64,000 nt of DNA, from positions 124,001-188,000 of the forward strand of contig JAEXLD010000041.1 of assembly GCA_023445445.1 (NCBI GenBank), given 5' to 3'. The number at the start of each line of letters is the position of its first letter. The first letter of the stretch is position 1. Source of the stretch: Bacillota bacterium. GTDB lineage: Bacteria > Bacillota > Clostridia > Clostridiales > Clostridiaceae. A model generated the notes under the pieces. The model did no database searches and was not told the DNA's origin. It saw nothing but the letters and a program-made list of their open reading frames with translations. The position numbers were made by a program, and so were the translations under genes. Below are positions 1 through 9,945 of the stretch, piece by piece.

Positions 1-96
1 CTATATTATATAAATAGTAGTAGTTATTCTCAAGGTTTAATTTTAATAAATAACAGTAATTTTCTCTTGTTTCCTTTTATTAGCTTACTATTGTTA

Positions 97-114
97 TTAA
101 TATTGGAATATTAA
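97..114 (-). terminator. Possible weak terminator hairpin
   Basis: TTAATATT and AATATTAA form a perfect 8-bp all-AT stem just past the stop codon of the minus-strand YdbT-like gene. No strong T-run follows, so it may only be a 3'-end hairpin. Nothing else is recognisable in the first 117 bases. Confidence 0.3.
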
Positions 115-117
115 ATT

Positions 118-1587
118 TTATAAAATTAAATTTTTTTCAATACTTTTTATTAAGTCTTTATTTAAATTTTTAACTACCACAATATCACCTAATTTATTAC
201 TATATATATCTAGTTTAAAATCACATACTTGCTTTTTTCTTTGAAAAGGGTTATCTTTTACTTCTACAGATTGTAGATGCTCTTGTTTAATTACAGTTTT
301 AACTTTCATGTTACTTCCACTAGTAGCGACAATTAAGTCATTATTAACTCCTAAGGATGTATTTTTATAATTTAAATATCCAAGAAATATATTATATAGT
401 ATTAAAAAAATTGTTAAGGTGATTTTTATTAGTAATAATTCCTTAGGTATAATAAATAATAAAGGAATTATAAGAAAAATAATTAAGATAATAGACCTTT
501 TTACAATAAACCTACTTAAAACTCTTTTAGATGGTTTGTTAATATCACCTACAAAATGAAAGGATGGTAAAACTTCTTTAAGTATTGAATTAACAAAAAT
601 AATATCTCCAACTGGATAAAGTATAGCTTGCTCATTTTTCTCATCACCATATCCAATTGTTACTACTTCTATTTGAAATATTTTAAAGATTTGTTGCAAT
701 AAATTTTGTCTATATCTTATGGCATATATCTTATCTATAGGAATTGAATATTCCTTTAAAGTAAATAATCCATATTTTATTTTAATATCATTTTTATCAT
801 TAATTAAAGTAAAATTATAAAGTCTAATAGATTCAAATATAATATACAAAATGCTTATAAGAATATAAACCATTATGAATAAACATATTATCATTAAAAT
901 TATTTTAACTAACCCAACAGAAAACACTTTTTCCATATCAATACTATCTATAATATCTTTTATAATTGATACATTAAAGGTATCTTCTAAATTTAATATA
1001 AAATCATTTATAATAAATACTCCCCCAACAGCCCATAGTATTTTAGATTTGCAAAATGAGTATTTAACTATCTCTTTAAAGGTTATAGTTTTAGAATAAC
1101 TTTCATTATTATCTATTGATTCTGCTATATCATAATTATCTTTTTCTTTGTATATATCATTTATTAAGTTTCTTATTTCATAGGCATCTTTTTCATTAAC
1201 TTTTATTTTTATTTCTTGTCCAATCTCTTTAACTGCACCTGTATCAATCTTTAAGGTAGAAACATTGAAGATTCTATCAAAAATATTTCTACTTATATCT
1301 ATAGTATTTATTTTATCTAGAGGTATTTCTAGCTTTCGTTTATTTATCAATCCTGTATTGTATAATAATAAATTGTTATTTATATTGAATTTTGTACTTA
1401 CCCATTTCAATACTGACTTTAAAGTGCTTAATAATATTAATGCTATAATTGCATAAATTCTGCCTTTCTCTAAGCTAGTAATGGCTAAAATTATAAATAC
1501 AAATAGAGACTTTATTGACTTAAAGCATTCTTCGAAAATAAAACTTATATGATTTCTTCTATATTTATTCTCTTTCATCATATTCAT
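118..1587 (-). CDS. PH-domain membrane protein, YdbT-like
   Basis: This 489-residue membrane protein has the layout of Bacillus YdbT (bacterial PH, bPH2-type domains). Hydrophobic segments occur near residues 25-60, 180-200, 225-260 and 365-410. Between them are soluble beta-rich stretches carrying the repeated pattern 'pLdKIntI / pIDKIYAI / i.qehlqsvevkdNPFQRKK' typical of repeated bPH2 domains. The start overlaps the end of the upstream YdbS-like gene by 23 nt, so the two are almost certainly co-translated. In Bacillus the ydbS-ydbT pair is linked to resistance to antimicrobial peptides from other bacilli; that role here is an inference from family. Three in-frame ATGs lie within the first four codons, so the exact start is uncertain. 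Confidence 0.75.
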   Translation of the reverse strand: MNMMKENKYRRNHISFIFEECFKSIKSLFVFIILAITSLEKGRIYAIIALILLSTLKSVLKWVSTKFNINNNLLLYNTGLINKRKLEIPLDKINTIDISRNIFDRIFNVSTLKIDTGAVKEIGQEIKIKVNEKDAYEIRNLINDIYKEKDNYDIAESIDNNESYSKTITFKEIVKYSFCKSKILWAVGGVFIINDFILNLEDTFNVSIIKDIIDSIDMEKVFSVGLVKIILMIICLFIMVYILISILYIIFESIRLYNFTLINDKNDIKIKYGLFTLKEYSIPIDKIYAIRYRQNLLQQIFKIFQIEVVTIGYGDEKNEQAILYPVGDIIFVNSILKEVLPSFHFVGDINKPSKRVLSRFIVKRSIILIIFLIIPLLFIIPKELLLIKITLTIFLILYNIFLGYLNYKNTSLGVNNDLIVATSGSNMKVKTVIKQEHLQSVEVKDNPFQRKKQVCDFKLDIYSNKLGDIVVVKNLNKDLIKSIEKNLIL

Positions 1588-2113
1588 CTAATCCTTCATT
1601 TAAAATAAAATTCTCATCATAAGCCTCTGTATCTTGTATAACTTTAATTTTGATTAGATCTTTTAAATATTCACTTATTTCCTCTGCTTTTTTCACATCA
1701 ATATTAGGAATTTTATGTTGCCCCCCAGCAGTAAATATACTTATATTATATAATTTCAAAAATTTATTAATAGGACCTTGGTTTAATTGTATATGCTGAA
1801 TTCTTATTATTGGTATTATTACTTTTTTAACAAAATATATTCCTTCTATAAATTCAATCTTATCTTTTGTTATAGCATATCTCCATTGCTTATATTCAAT
1901 TATCGGATAAATAAATGATTCAATTAATAATAGTACTATTAATATTATACTTCCAATAGTAAAATATAAATTCACCTTATCATTTCCATCTGTTAATTTT
2001 GGAATAAATATTTTAATTGTTATTAAGATACTACTTAAAATTAAAGTACCTATTAATCGCGATATTATCCATGACTTTTTAGCTTTTACATTTAGTTTTT
2101 GATATTCCTGCAT
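1565..2113 (-). CDS. PH-domain membrane protein, YdbS-like
   Basis: The protein is about 182 residues with two membrane helices near the N-terminus, followed by one bPH2 domain whose signature 'vkKvIIPIIRIQHIQLNQGPINKFLKLYNISIFTAGGQHKIPNI' is seen in part at mid-protein. The ATG at 2113 is preferred because AAGGGGGAT lies directly upstream; an upstream in-frame codon at 2134 has no such site. It precedes and overlaps the YdbT-like gene, giving the ydbS-ydbT arrangement. The partner protein probably forms a membrane complex with it. Confidence 0.75.
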   Translation of the reverse strand: MQEYQKLNVKAKKSWIISRLIGTLILSSILITIKIFIPKLTDGNDKVNLYFTIGSIILIVLLLIESFIYPIIEYKQWRYAITKDKIEFIEGIYFVKKVIIPIIRIQHIQLNQGPINKFLKLYNISIFTAGGQHKIPNIDVKKAEEISEYLKDLIKIKVIQDTEAYDENFILNEGLDEYDERE

Positions 2114-2231
2114 TATTATCCCCCTTAAAACCATATTTTCCCTATTATTATAACATCCATATAGCTAATATTTAAACAAATTATGTAATATATATTCCTT
2201 TTATATATTTTTTTGTTTCTTTTAACAAAAT

Positions 2232-2260
2232 TAAAGGTAGATTCAATGAATCCACCTTTA
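2232..2260 (-). terminator. Rho-independent terminator of ackA
   Basis: A 14-bp stem (TAAAGGTRGATTCA and its complement, with one G-U pair on the minus transcript) closes over a one-base gap and is followed on the minus strand by a T-rich run. It lies 19 bases past the acetate kinase stop codon. Confidence 0.8.
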
Positions 2261-2278
2261 ATTAATACTTATTTATTT

Positions 2279-3478
2279 CTATTTATTTTTAACTAATTTA
2301 AAAGTATCTCTAGCAATCATAAGTTCTTCATTAGTCGGTATTACAAAGACCTTAACTTTTGAATCGTCAGTTGATATTTCTTGTATTTTACCTCTTACTG
2401 AGTTTTTATTATCATCTATACTGAATCCAAAGAATTCAAGTCCTTCTAAGCATTCTTTTCTTGTAACTGATGAATTTTCACCAATGCCTGCAGTAAATAC
2501 TATAACATCTACTCCACCCATTATACCAGCATAAGCAGCAATTTGAGCTTTTACTTTATAATTAAATATATCTAAAGCAAGTCTAGCTCTTTCATTACCT
2601 TTTTCTGCTTCCTCTAAAACATCTCTAAAATCTGAGGATACTCCAGATATTCCTAAAACACCTGATTTTTTATTTAATATTTCATCCACTTCATTTATAG
2701 TGTAGCCTTTTTCTTCTATTAAGAAACTAATTACTGAAGGATCTATACTTCCTGCTCTAGTACCCATCATAACTCCAGCAAGTGGAGTAAAACCCATTGA
2801 GGTATCTATTGATTTTCCTCCCTTAATTGCAGCAAGGGAGCATCCATTTCCTAAATGGCAAGTTATTATTTTTAAATCATTAATATCTTTTCCCATTACT
2901 TTAGCAACTTTTTGAGAAACATACATATGTGATGTTCCATGGAAACCATATTTTCTTATTCCATACTTCTCATATAATTCATATGGAAGTGCACAGATAT
3001 ATGCTTTCTTTGGCATAGTTTGATGGAATGCAGTATCAAATACAGCTACCATTGGTGTATTAGGCATAAGCTCTCTACAAGCTTCAATTCCTATAATATT
3101 AGGTGGATTATGTAATGGAGCTAATGATATACAGTCTCTTATAGATTCTAATACGTTATCATCAATTATTACTGAATGAGAGTATTTTTCTCCACCATGA
3201 ACAACTCTATGTCCTACTGCACTTATTTCTTCCATTGAGTTAATGACACCATTTTTTTCATCTACAAGCGCCTTTAATACATGTTCTATTGCAGCCTTAT
3301 GATCCTTCATGTCTTCCTTAATTATATATTTTTCTCTTTTTTCAACCTTTTGTGTTAATATTGATCCATCTATTCCTATTCTTTCAACTAATCCTTGAAC
3401 CAATGAAGTTTCTGTAGCCATATCAATTAATTGATATTTTAAAGATGAACTTCCACAATTAATAACTAAAGTTTTCAT
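2279..3478 (-). CDS. ackA: Acetate kinase
   Basis: The 399-residue protein is the usual length of acetate kinase. It interconverts acetate plus ATP with acetyl phosphate plus ADP in the cytoplasm, the ATP-yielding step of clostridial acetate fermentation. The start motif 'LVINCGSSSLKYQL', the substrate motif 'FDTAFHQTMP', 'HLGNGCSLAAIKGGKSIDTSMGFTPL' (seen in part), 'GTRAGSIDP' and 'FTAGIGENS' are all intact. GGAG sits upstream of the ATG. The usual partner pta is not adjacent: the gene stands alone between the YdbST pair and a divergent HAD gene, with its own terminator. Confidence 0.97.
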   Translation of the reverse strand: MKTLVINCGSSSLKYQLIDMATETSLVQGLVERIGIDGSILTQKVEKREKYIIKEDMKDHKAAIEHVLKALVDEKNGVINSMEEISAVGHRVVHGGEKYSHSVIIDDNVLESIRDCISLAPLHNPPNIIGIEACRELMPNTPMVAVFDTAFHQTMPKKAYICALPYELYEKYGIRKYGFHGTSHMYVSQKVAKVMGKDINDLKIITCHLGNGCSLAAIKGGKSIDTSMGFTPLAGVMMGTRAGSIDPSVISFLIEEKGYTINEVDEILNKKSGVLGISGVSSDFRDVLEEAEKGNERARLALDIFNYKVKAQIAAYAGIMGGVDVIVFTAGIGENSSVTRKECLEGLEFFGFSIDDNKNSVRGKIQEISTDDSKVKVFVIPTNEELMIARDTFKLVKNK

Positions 3479-3758
3479 TTAAAATCTCCTTTTTCTATAT
3501 TATCTTTATAATTATATAATACACTAAAAATCTATATATTCAAATTGATAGAATGTCCGATATTTAATAATAAATAATAATTATTGGTTAATTACCGTAA
3601 TTTCATTTCCATTAACTTAGTTTTGCTATTTTTATATAAAAATGTCTAGATTCTATTTATAGTTTTTGTAAAAAAGTACAATTATTATAGTTATTTAATA
3701 TTATTAAAGGATTTATCAATTGTATTTAGAATTCTATTTATTGAAAGGAGTGAAAATC

Positions 3759-4475
3759 GTGTATAAGAATTACATATTTGATTTATATGGCACATTAGTT
3801 GATATTAGTACAAATGAAGAAAAATCATTGGTTTGGGAAAAACTTAGTTTATTTTATTCATATAACAATGCTCCATACGAAACATTAGAAATTAAAGATA
3901 AGTATCATGAACTAATAAAAAAATATATTTCAATCTCAACTACTGTTGATCATCCTGATTTTCCTGTTGAATATATTTTTGAAGAGTTGTATTTATTAAA
4001 AAATGTATCACCATCTCAAGAATTAATAAAAAATACTTGTCATTTTTTTAGAATACTTTCAATGGATAAATTAAATTTATATAATGGTGTGATTGATTTA
4101 TTAAAAACATTAAAGCTAAATAATAAAAAAATATATTTACTGACTAATGCTCAAAAAGTTTTTACATCATATGAAATTAATCTTTTAGGTTTAACTAACT
4201 ACTTTGATGATATTTTATATTCTTCTGAGTCAAAAGTATGTAAGCCTAACAAATTATTTTTTAATGAATTAATTAATAAACATAATCTTAAGATAAATGA
4301 ATCAATTATGATAGGCAATGATTATTTTTGTGATATAGAACCTGCTCTTGATTTAGGACTAGATACCCTATATATTCATTCAAATATATCACCTGATTTA
4401 AAATATCCAATAAATAGCACTTATAAAATTTTAGATGGTAACTTTTTAAATGTTAAATCTTTAATTTTAAAATAA
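3759..4475 (+). CDS. HAD-superfamily phosphatase
   Basis: The four HAD motifs are in order: 'FDLYGTLVD' near the N-terminus (nucleophile and acid Asp), 'LLTNA' (Thr), 'CKPNKLFF' (Lys) and 'IGNDYFCDIEPA' (metal-binding acids). A helical cap lies between motifs I and II, so this is a subfamily IA cytosolic phosphohydrolase; the substrate is not predictable. GAAAGGAG eight bases upstream selects the GTG at 3759, giving 238 aa; the longer frame starting at 3720 has no ribosome site. It is the only plus-strand gene between ackA and metH. Confidence 0.85.
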   Translation: MYKNYIFDLYGTLVDISTNEEKSLVWEKLSLFYSYNNAPYETLEIKDKYHELIKKYISISTTVDHPDFPVEYIFEELYLLKNVSPSQELIKNTCHFFRILSMDKLNLYNGVIDLLKTLKLNNKKIYLLTNAQKVFTSYEINLLGLTNYFDDILYSSESKVCKPNKLFFNELINKHNLKINESIMIGNDYFCDIEPALDLGLDTLYIHSNISPDLKYPINSTYKILDGNFLNVKSLILK

Positions 4476-4517
4476 AAAAAGCAATATAAAAACTAAATGT
4501 TTTTATATTGCTTTTTT
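4475..4517. terminator. Bidirectional terminator
   Basis: A 13-bp stem (GCAATATAAAAAC paired with its complement, 4481-4493 and 4499-4511) is flanked by A-run and T-run on opposite sides, so it serves both the HAD gene (+) and metH (-), which converge here. Confidence 0.9.
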
Positions 4518-4518
4518 A

Positions 4519-7500
4519 TTAAGATAATATATAAGGTAATCTCAATTTTAAATCCTTTAAACTAGATTTATTTCTCTTTGAGTAATCATCTAATTGACTT
4601 TCATCTATTTTGTATACATCAAAGTATTTTGCATTCTTATTAGCAAAAAACAAACCGCATACTGATGAGGGGGGATCTATCATATAACTTTCTGTAATAG
4701 TAGCACCTGTATATTTATTCCCATTTAATAACTTGAATATTTTTTCTATTTCTTTTTGATCTTTTAAAGATGGATAACCAACAGCTGGTCTAATACCAAT
4801 GTATTTTCCTTTAAGAATATCATCTAAGTTTAGATTTTCATCTTCAGAATACCCCCAATATTCTTTTCTAATATCTAAATGAAGTTTTTCTGTAAATGCT
4901 TCTGCTAATCTATCACATATAAAGTTTAATAGCATTGAAGTATATTCATCTCCATTATTTCTTAATTTATCTGCATACTTCTTAGCATCTTTTCCACTTG
5001 TAACTAAAAATGCTCCAATATAATCCTCAATATTAGTACTCTTTGGTGCAATATAATCACTTAAAGATAAATAAATATTTTTTTCATTTTTAATCTGTTG
5101 TCTAAACAGATTAAAGGTTTCAATAACATTATTATTATCGTCATATAACTCTATATCATCCATATTAGAATTAGCTCTAAAAATGCCAAAAATTCCCCTT
5201 GGTTTTACTATATTATTTTTTTCTAGATCATCTAGTAATTTATTAGCATCATTAAATAACTTTTTAGCTTCAGCTCCATATCTACTATCTTCTAAAACTT
5301 CTGGATATTTCATTTTCAAACCCCATGCAATAAAGAAAAAATTCCAATCTATAAATTGTCTTATATCTTTTATACTATAATCTTCAATATATTTAATACC
5401 TAAGAAATTAGGTCTCTTAATAGTTTCGTTTTTCCAATCTAATTTTAAAGAGTTATTTCTAGCTACCTCAATAGATACATACTCTTGTTTAGTTTTGTTA
5501 TAGTTATCTCTTAACCTCTTATAATCTTTCTTAGTAGTATTAATAAATTCTTCTCTATCTTTGGATACTAGTAATTTAGATATTTCAACTGTTTTTGAAG
5601 CATCAAAGCCATATATTACAGGTCCACTATAATGTGGATCTATCTTTAAAGCAGTATGAATTTTTGATGTTGTTGCACCACCTATTATAAGTGGTATCTT
5701 AAGTCCTCTTTTCTCCATTTCCATAGCAACGGTAATCATTTCATTTAAAGAAGGTGTAATTAATCCACTTAATCCTATAATATCAACTTTTTCTTCAGTA
5801 GCTTTATTAATTATTTCTTCCCAAGGAACCATTACCCCTAAATCTATTACTTCAAAGTTATTGCATGATAATACTACACTTACTATATTTTTACCTATAT
5901 CATGTACATCTCCTTTTACTGTAGCTACTAATATTTTCCCATCTTTCTTTAAACCTCCATAAGTTTCTTTATCCATATATGGTGTTAAAAATGTAGTTGC
6001 TTTCTTCATTGTTCTAGCAGATTTTACTACCTGTGGTAAAAACATCTTTCCATCTCCAAAGAGCTCTCCTACCTTGTTCATAGCATCCATTAAAGGTTCT
6101 TCTATTATATTTAATGCATTGTTATATATTTGTAATGCTTCTACCAAATCTTCTTCTATATAATCAGTAATTCCCTTAACTAAAGAATGTTTTAATCTTT
6201 CTCTACATGAAAGATTTCTCCAATCCTCTGTATTATTTTTTTCTTTTATATCTTCTGACTTATATTTATTGGCAGCCTCTAATAACTTTTCACTTGCTTC
6301 TTTATCTTTATTTAATATAACATTTTCTACAAGTTCTAATAAATCCTCTGGTATTTCATCATAAATTTGTACCATTCCTGGATTTAGTATCCCCATATCC
6401 ATACCATTTTTAATAGCATGATATAAAAAAACTGAATGCATAGCCTCCCTAATTTTATTATTTCCTCTAAAGGAAAAAGATAAATTGCTAATTCCACCTG
6501 ATACTTTAGCTTTAGGAAGATTCTCTTTTATCCATTTAGTGGCATTAATAAAGTCTAGTGCATAATTATTGTGATCTTCCATTCCCGTTGCAATTGCTAG
6601 TATATTAGGATCGAATATAATATCTTCTGGAGGAAATTTCACATCATTAACTAAGATATCATAGGCTCTTTTGCATATACTTATTTTTCTGTCATATGTA
6701 TCTGCCTGGCCCAACTCATCAAAAGCCATTACAACAACTGCTGCTCCGAAATTTTTAATTATACTTGCTATTTTTATAAACTCTTCTTCCCCATTTTTTA
6801 AAGAAATAGAGTTAACTATATTCTTACCTTGAATTACCTTAAGACCCTTTTCTATTACTTCCCATCTAGAAGAGTCAATCATTACAGGCTTTGAAGATAT
6901 GTCTGGGTCAGAAGCTATTAACTTTAGAAAGTTTTCCATTTCAACTTCACTATCTAATAATCCATCATCGAAGTTTACATCTATAATCTGTGCTCCATTT
7001 TCAACTTGATTTTTTGCTATCTTTAAAGCTTCTTCATAGTTTTTTTCTCTAATTAGTCTAGCGAATTTTGCAGAGCCTGAAACATTAGTTCTTTCTCCTA
7101 TATTTATAAAATTTGTTTCTTTACTTGATTTAGTTATCTCTAGCCCACAATATACACTTTCTTTATTTATCTCTTTAACTTCTCTTGGTTTGTATTTCTT
7201 TGCTACTTTAGATATTTCTTTTATATGTTCAAAAGTTGTTCCGCAACAACCTCCAACTATATTTAAATAACCTTCTCTTAACATATCTTCTATATAAGCA
7301 GCTGTTAATTTAGGAGATTCTTCATAGAATCCAAGTTCATTTGGTAATCCAGCATTAGGATAAACTGAAATAAATAAATCTTGTGTATCAGATAGTTCTT
7401 TTATAAAAGATTTTAAATCCTTAGCTCCAAAGGAACAATTTAACCCAATAGATATAACATTTTCATTTCTCATAGAATTTGCAAAAGCTAATATATTTTG

Positions 7501-8169
7501 TCCTGATAAAATTCTTCCAGATTTATCAGCAATAGTCCCTGAAATCATAATAGGAAATCTTTTATTTTTTTCATTATAAACTTCATTTGCAGCAATTATA
7601 GCTGCTCTGGCATTTAATGAATCAAAAATAGTTTCAATTAATACTATATCAATGCCTCCATCTATTAATGCGTTAATTTGTTCTTTATAGGCTTCTCTTA
7701 ATTCATCAAAATCAACACTTCTTAAGGTAGGATCTTCTACATCAGGAGATAAAGATGCCATTTTATTTGTTGGGCCTATTGAACCAGCAACATATCTTTT
7801 CTTGCCGTCCTTTAATTCAAATTCATCACATAGCTCTCTAGCTATTTTTGCACTTTCATAATTTAATTTATATACAAGTTCTTCTAAATGAAAATCTCTT
7901 TGAGAAATTCTATTTGAATTTAAAGTATTGGTTTCAATGATATCTGCACCTGCTTCTAAAAAGCCTAAATGTATATTTTTTATAATATTAGGATTGGTTA
8001 CACTTAATAAATCATTATTTCCTTTTTGGTTAAAAGGAAAATCTTTAAGTAATTCCCCTCTATAATCCATTTCCTTTAGCATATAATTCTGAATATTAGT
8101 TCCCATTGCCCCATCTATAACTAATATTCTATTTCTTAATTCATCAATTATTGTTAAGTTAGATTCCAT
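4519..8169 (-). CDS. metH: B12-dependent methionine synthase
   Basis: The 1216-residue enzyme is full length for MetH. It transfers a methyl group from methyl-tetrahydrofolate through cobalamin to homocysteine. Domains follow in order: homocysteine-binding with zinc ligands ('GLNCSFG' and 'GGCCGTT'), pterin-binding ('NIGERTNVSGS', 'QIIDVNFDDGL'), the cobalamin cap and 'VKGDVHDIGKNIV' site with the B12 lower-ligand His, and the C-terminal AdoMet activation domain with 'IRPAVGYP'. No domain is missing. The AdoMet domain implies reductive reactivation after cobalamin oxidation. TAAGGGGGC precedes the ATG. The SAM riboswitch upstream ties expression to S-adenosylmethionine level. Confidence 0.97.
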   Translation of the reverse strand: MESNLTIIDELRNRILVIDGAMGTNIQNYMLKEMDYRGELLKDFPFNQKGNNDLLSVTNPNIIKNIHLGFLEAGADIIETNTLNSNRISQRDFHLEELVYKLNYESAKIARELCDEFELKDGKKRYVAGSIGPTNKMASLSPDVEDPTLRSVDFDELREAYKEQINALIDGGIDIVLIETIFDSLNARAAIIAANEVYNEKNKRFPIMISGTIADKSGRILSGQNILAFANSMRNENVISIGLNCSFGAKDLKSFIKELSDTQDLFISVYPNAGLPNELGFYEESPKLTAAYIEDMLREGYLNIVGGCCGTTFEHIKEISKVAKKYKPREVKEINKESVYCGLEITKSSKETNFINIGERTNVSGSAKFARLIREKNYEEALKIAKNQVENGAQIIDVNFDDGLLDSEVEMENFLKLIASDPDISSKPVMIDSSRWEVIEKGLKVIQGKNIVNSISLKNGEEEFIKIASIIKNFGAAVVVMAFDELGQADTYDRKISICKRAYDILVNDVKFPPEDIIFDPNILAIATGMEDHNNYALDFINATKWIKENLPKAKVSGGISNLSFSFRGNNKIREAMHSVFLYHAIKNGMDMGILNPGMVQIYDEIPEDLLELVENVILNKDKEASEKLLEAANKYKSEDIKEKNNTEDWRNLSCRERLKHSLVKGITDYIEEDLVEALQIYNNALNIIEEPLMDAMNKVGELFGDGKMFLPQVVKSARTMKKATTFLTPYMDKETYGGLKKDGKILVATVKGDVHDIGKNIVSVVLSCNNFEVIDLGVMVPWEEIINKATEEKVDIIGLSGLITPSLNEMITVAMEMEKRGLKIPLIIGGATTSKIHTALKIDPHYSGPVIYGFDASKTVEISKLLVSKDREEFINTTKKDYKRLRDNYNKTKQEYVSIEVARNNSLKLDWKNETIKRPNFLGIKYIEDYSIKDIRQFIDWNFFFIAWGLKMKYPEVLEDSRYGAEAKKLFNDANKLLDDLEKNNIVKPRGIFGIFRANSNMDDIELYDDNNNVIETFNLFRQQIKNEKNIYLSLSDYIAPKSTNIEDYIGAFLVTSGKDAKKYADKLRNNGDEYTSMLLNFICDRLAEAFTEKLHLDIRKEYWGYSEDENLNLDDILKGKYIGIRPAVGYPSLKDQKEIEKIFKLLNGNKYTGATITESYMIDPPSSVCGLFFANKNAKYFDVYKIDESQLDDYSKRNKSSLKDLKLRLPYILS

Positions 8170-8193
8170 TTTATTGCCCCCTTAAAATAAAAA

Positions 8194-8218
8194 AATCTCT
8201 TTTTTAAAAAAAGAGATT
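8194..8218 (-). terminator. SAM riboswitch terminator hairpin
   Basis: AATCTCTTTTTT pairs with its A-rich complement in an intrinsic terminator followed on the minus strand by a T-run, directly between the S-box aptamer and the metH ribosome site. It is the expression platform of the riboswitch. Confidence 0.85.
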
Positions 8219-8238
8219 AAAAATTACATAATTATTCC

Positions 8239-8334
8239 TCTTATTTTTCAGATTTCTCTGTTGGATTTAGCACCACACATATTAGTAGGTTGCTGGGCTT
8301 CATAGGGCCAGTCCCTCTGCCACTCATAATAAGA
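8239..8334 (-). promoter_or_regulatory. SAM-I (S-box) riboswitch of metH
   Basis: On the minus strand the leader contains the conserved S-box core: GAGTGGCAGAGGGACTGGCC, then TGAAGCCCAGCAACC and GGTGCTAAATCC. The closing P1 stem pairs TCTTATT (8328-8334) with AATAAGA (8239-8245). When S-adenosylmethionine binds, P1 is stabilised and the downstream terminator should form, switching metH off. This class is known to control methionine genes in Firmicutes; the ON/OFF logic here is inferred from layout. Confidence 0.95.
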
Positions 8335-8437
8335 TTTTAATTTATATAATTATATATTTTTTATTATAATAAGTCAATTAGAGTCCTAAATTAATTATTT
8401 CAACAAATCATTACTTGCTTATATCAAGCAATAGTAT

Positions 8438-9814
8438 TTATAAAATACTTCTTTTTATGAACTTTCCATTTCCCTTTTCACCTATAAAAGTATTATTATT
8501 TACTATTACTTTTCCTCTTAATATAGTCATAATAGGATATCCTTTTAGTTTTATTCCTTCATATACGGAATAATCTACATTTGAATGTAAGTCTTTAATT
8601 TTTAAGATTTTTTCTAGAGCAGGATCTATAATTACTATATCTCCGTCAGATCCAACTTGGATTGCTCCTTTTTTAGGATAAAGACCAAATATTTTAGCAG
8701 GATTAGTTGAACATACTTCAACAAATTTATTAATACTAATTCTGTTTTTCATTACTCCCTCTGAAAAAATTATAGGTATTCTTTCTTCAATTCCTGGAGC
8801 TCCATTAGGACATTTAGTAAAATCATCCTTGCCAAGTTGTTTATCTTTCTTAAATGAAAAAGGGCAATGATCAGTTGCTATTGTTTTTATAAATCCATCT
8901 TTTATGCCCTTCCATAAAGCCTCAATATCATCTTTTTTTCTTAATGGAGGACTCATAATATATTTTAATCCTTCATTATTTTCTTCCTCGTATTTACTAT
9001 CATCAAGAACTAAATATTGAGGGCATGTCTCAGCATAAATATTTTCTCCCCTTTCATTAGCTATTTTTATATAGCTTAAACCTATTTTAGAAGATAAGTG
9101 AACAATATATAATGGAGCATTATCTGCAATTGATGATAAATTAATCATTCTATTTACAGCTTCGCCTTCTGCTTCTACAGGTCTACTTAATGAATGATAT
9201 TTTGGAGTTTTAAATCCATTATTCACAAAATATTCTCGTAATACCTTTATACTTCCATGATTTTCACAATGTACTGTTGTAATTCCACCAAGTTCTTTTA
9301 ATCTTTTAAGAACTTTTAAAACATTTTCATCATCCAACATATAATCATAGGTCAAATATACTTTAAAACTTGGTATCCCTTCTTCTTTAACTATACTTTC
9401 CATTTCCTCTAGAATATCATCATTTATATGTTGAATAACTCCATGAAAACTATAATCAATAACAGCATTTACATCAGCGTAACCATGATATACATTAACC
9501 TGATGCTTTAAATTGCATCCCTTTGGACCAAAACCCATATGATCAATAATTGTTGTAGTTCCTCCACAGGCAGCTGCTACAGTTCCAGTATAAAAGTCAT
9601 CATTAGCTACTGCTATACCTACATCTAAATTTAAATGTGTATGAACATCTACTCCCCCAGGAATAACATATTTACCTTTTGCATCAATTATTTCATCACT
9701 TTCTTTATCTATATTAGTACCAATTTCAGTAATAATTCCTTCCTCAATATAAATATCTCCATTATAAGTATCACTAGCTGTAACAATAGTTCCATTTTTA
9801 ATTAGTAAAGACAT
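8438..9814 (-). CDS. Dihydropyrimidinase / hydantoinase family amidohydrolase
   Basis: A cytosolic cyclic-amide hydrolase of the amidohydrolase superfamily. Binuclear metal ligands are visible: 'GGVDVHTHLNL' (HxH), the carbamylated Lys in 'SFKVYLTYDY', 'TTVHCENHG', 'LYIVHLSSK' and the Asp of 'ATDHCPFS'. The length of about 458 aa is normal for D-hydantoinase/dihydropyrimidinase. The ATG at 9814 is placed eight bases after GAGAAG and is preferred to a GTG three codons upstream. No pyrimidine-degradation genes are adjacent, so the natural substrate (dihydrouracil, hydantoin or another cyclic imide) is not settled. Confidence 0.85.
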   Translation of the reverse strand: MSLLIKNGTIVTASDTYNGDIYIEEGIITEIGTNIDKESDEIIDAKGKYVIPGGVDVHTHLNLDVGIAVANDDFYTGTVAAACGGTTTIIDHMGFGPKGCNLKHQVNVYHGYADVNAVIDYSFHGVIQHINDDILEEMESIVKEEGIPSFKVYLTYDYMLDDENVLKVLKRLKELGGITTVHCENHGSIKVLREYFVNNGFKTPKYHSLSRPVEAEGEAVNRMINLSSIADNAPLYIVHLSSKIGLSYIKIANERGENIYAETCPQYLVLDDSKYEEENNEGLKYIMSPPLRKKDDIEALWKGIKDGFIKTIATDHCPFSFKKDKQLGKDDFTKCPNGAPGIEERIPIIFSEGVMKNRISINKFVEVCSTNPAKIFGLYPKKGAIQVGSDGDIVIIDPALEKILKIKDLHSNVDYSVYEGIKLKGYPIMTILRGKVIVNNNTFIGEKGNGKFIKRSIL

Positions 9815-9945
9815 ATTATTCACTTCTCTTTCTAATTTTATTTAACTTATATATAAGCAACCATTATGCCAATGAAAAATTCTTTTAAAGCCACTAAAAC
9901 TCATTAAAATTTTTATCATTTTAATAAAAGTTATCATTATGATAG

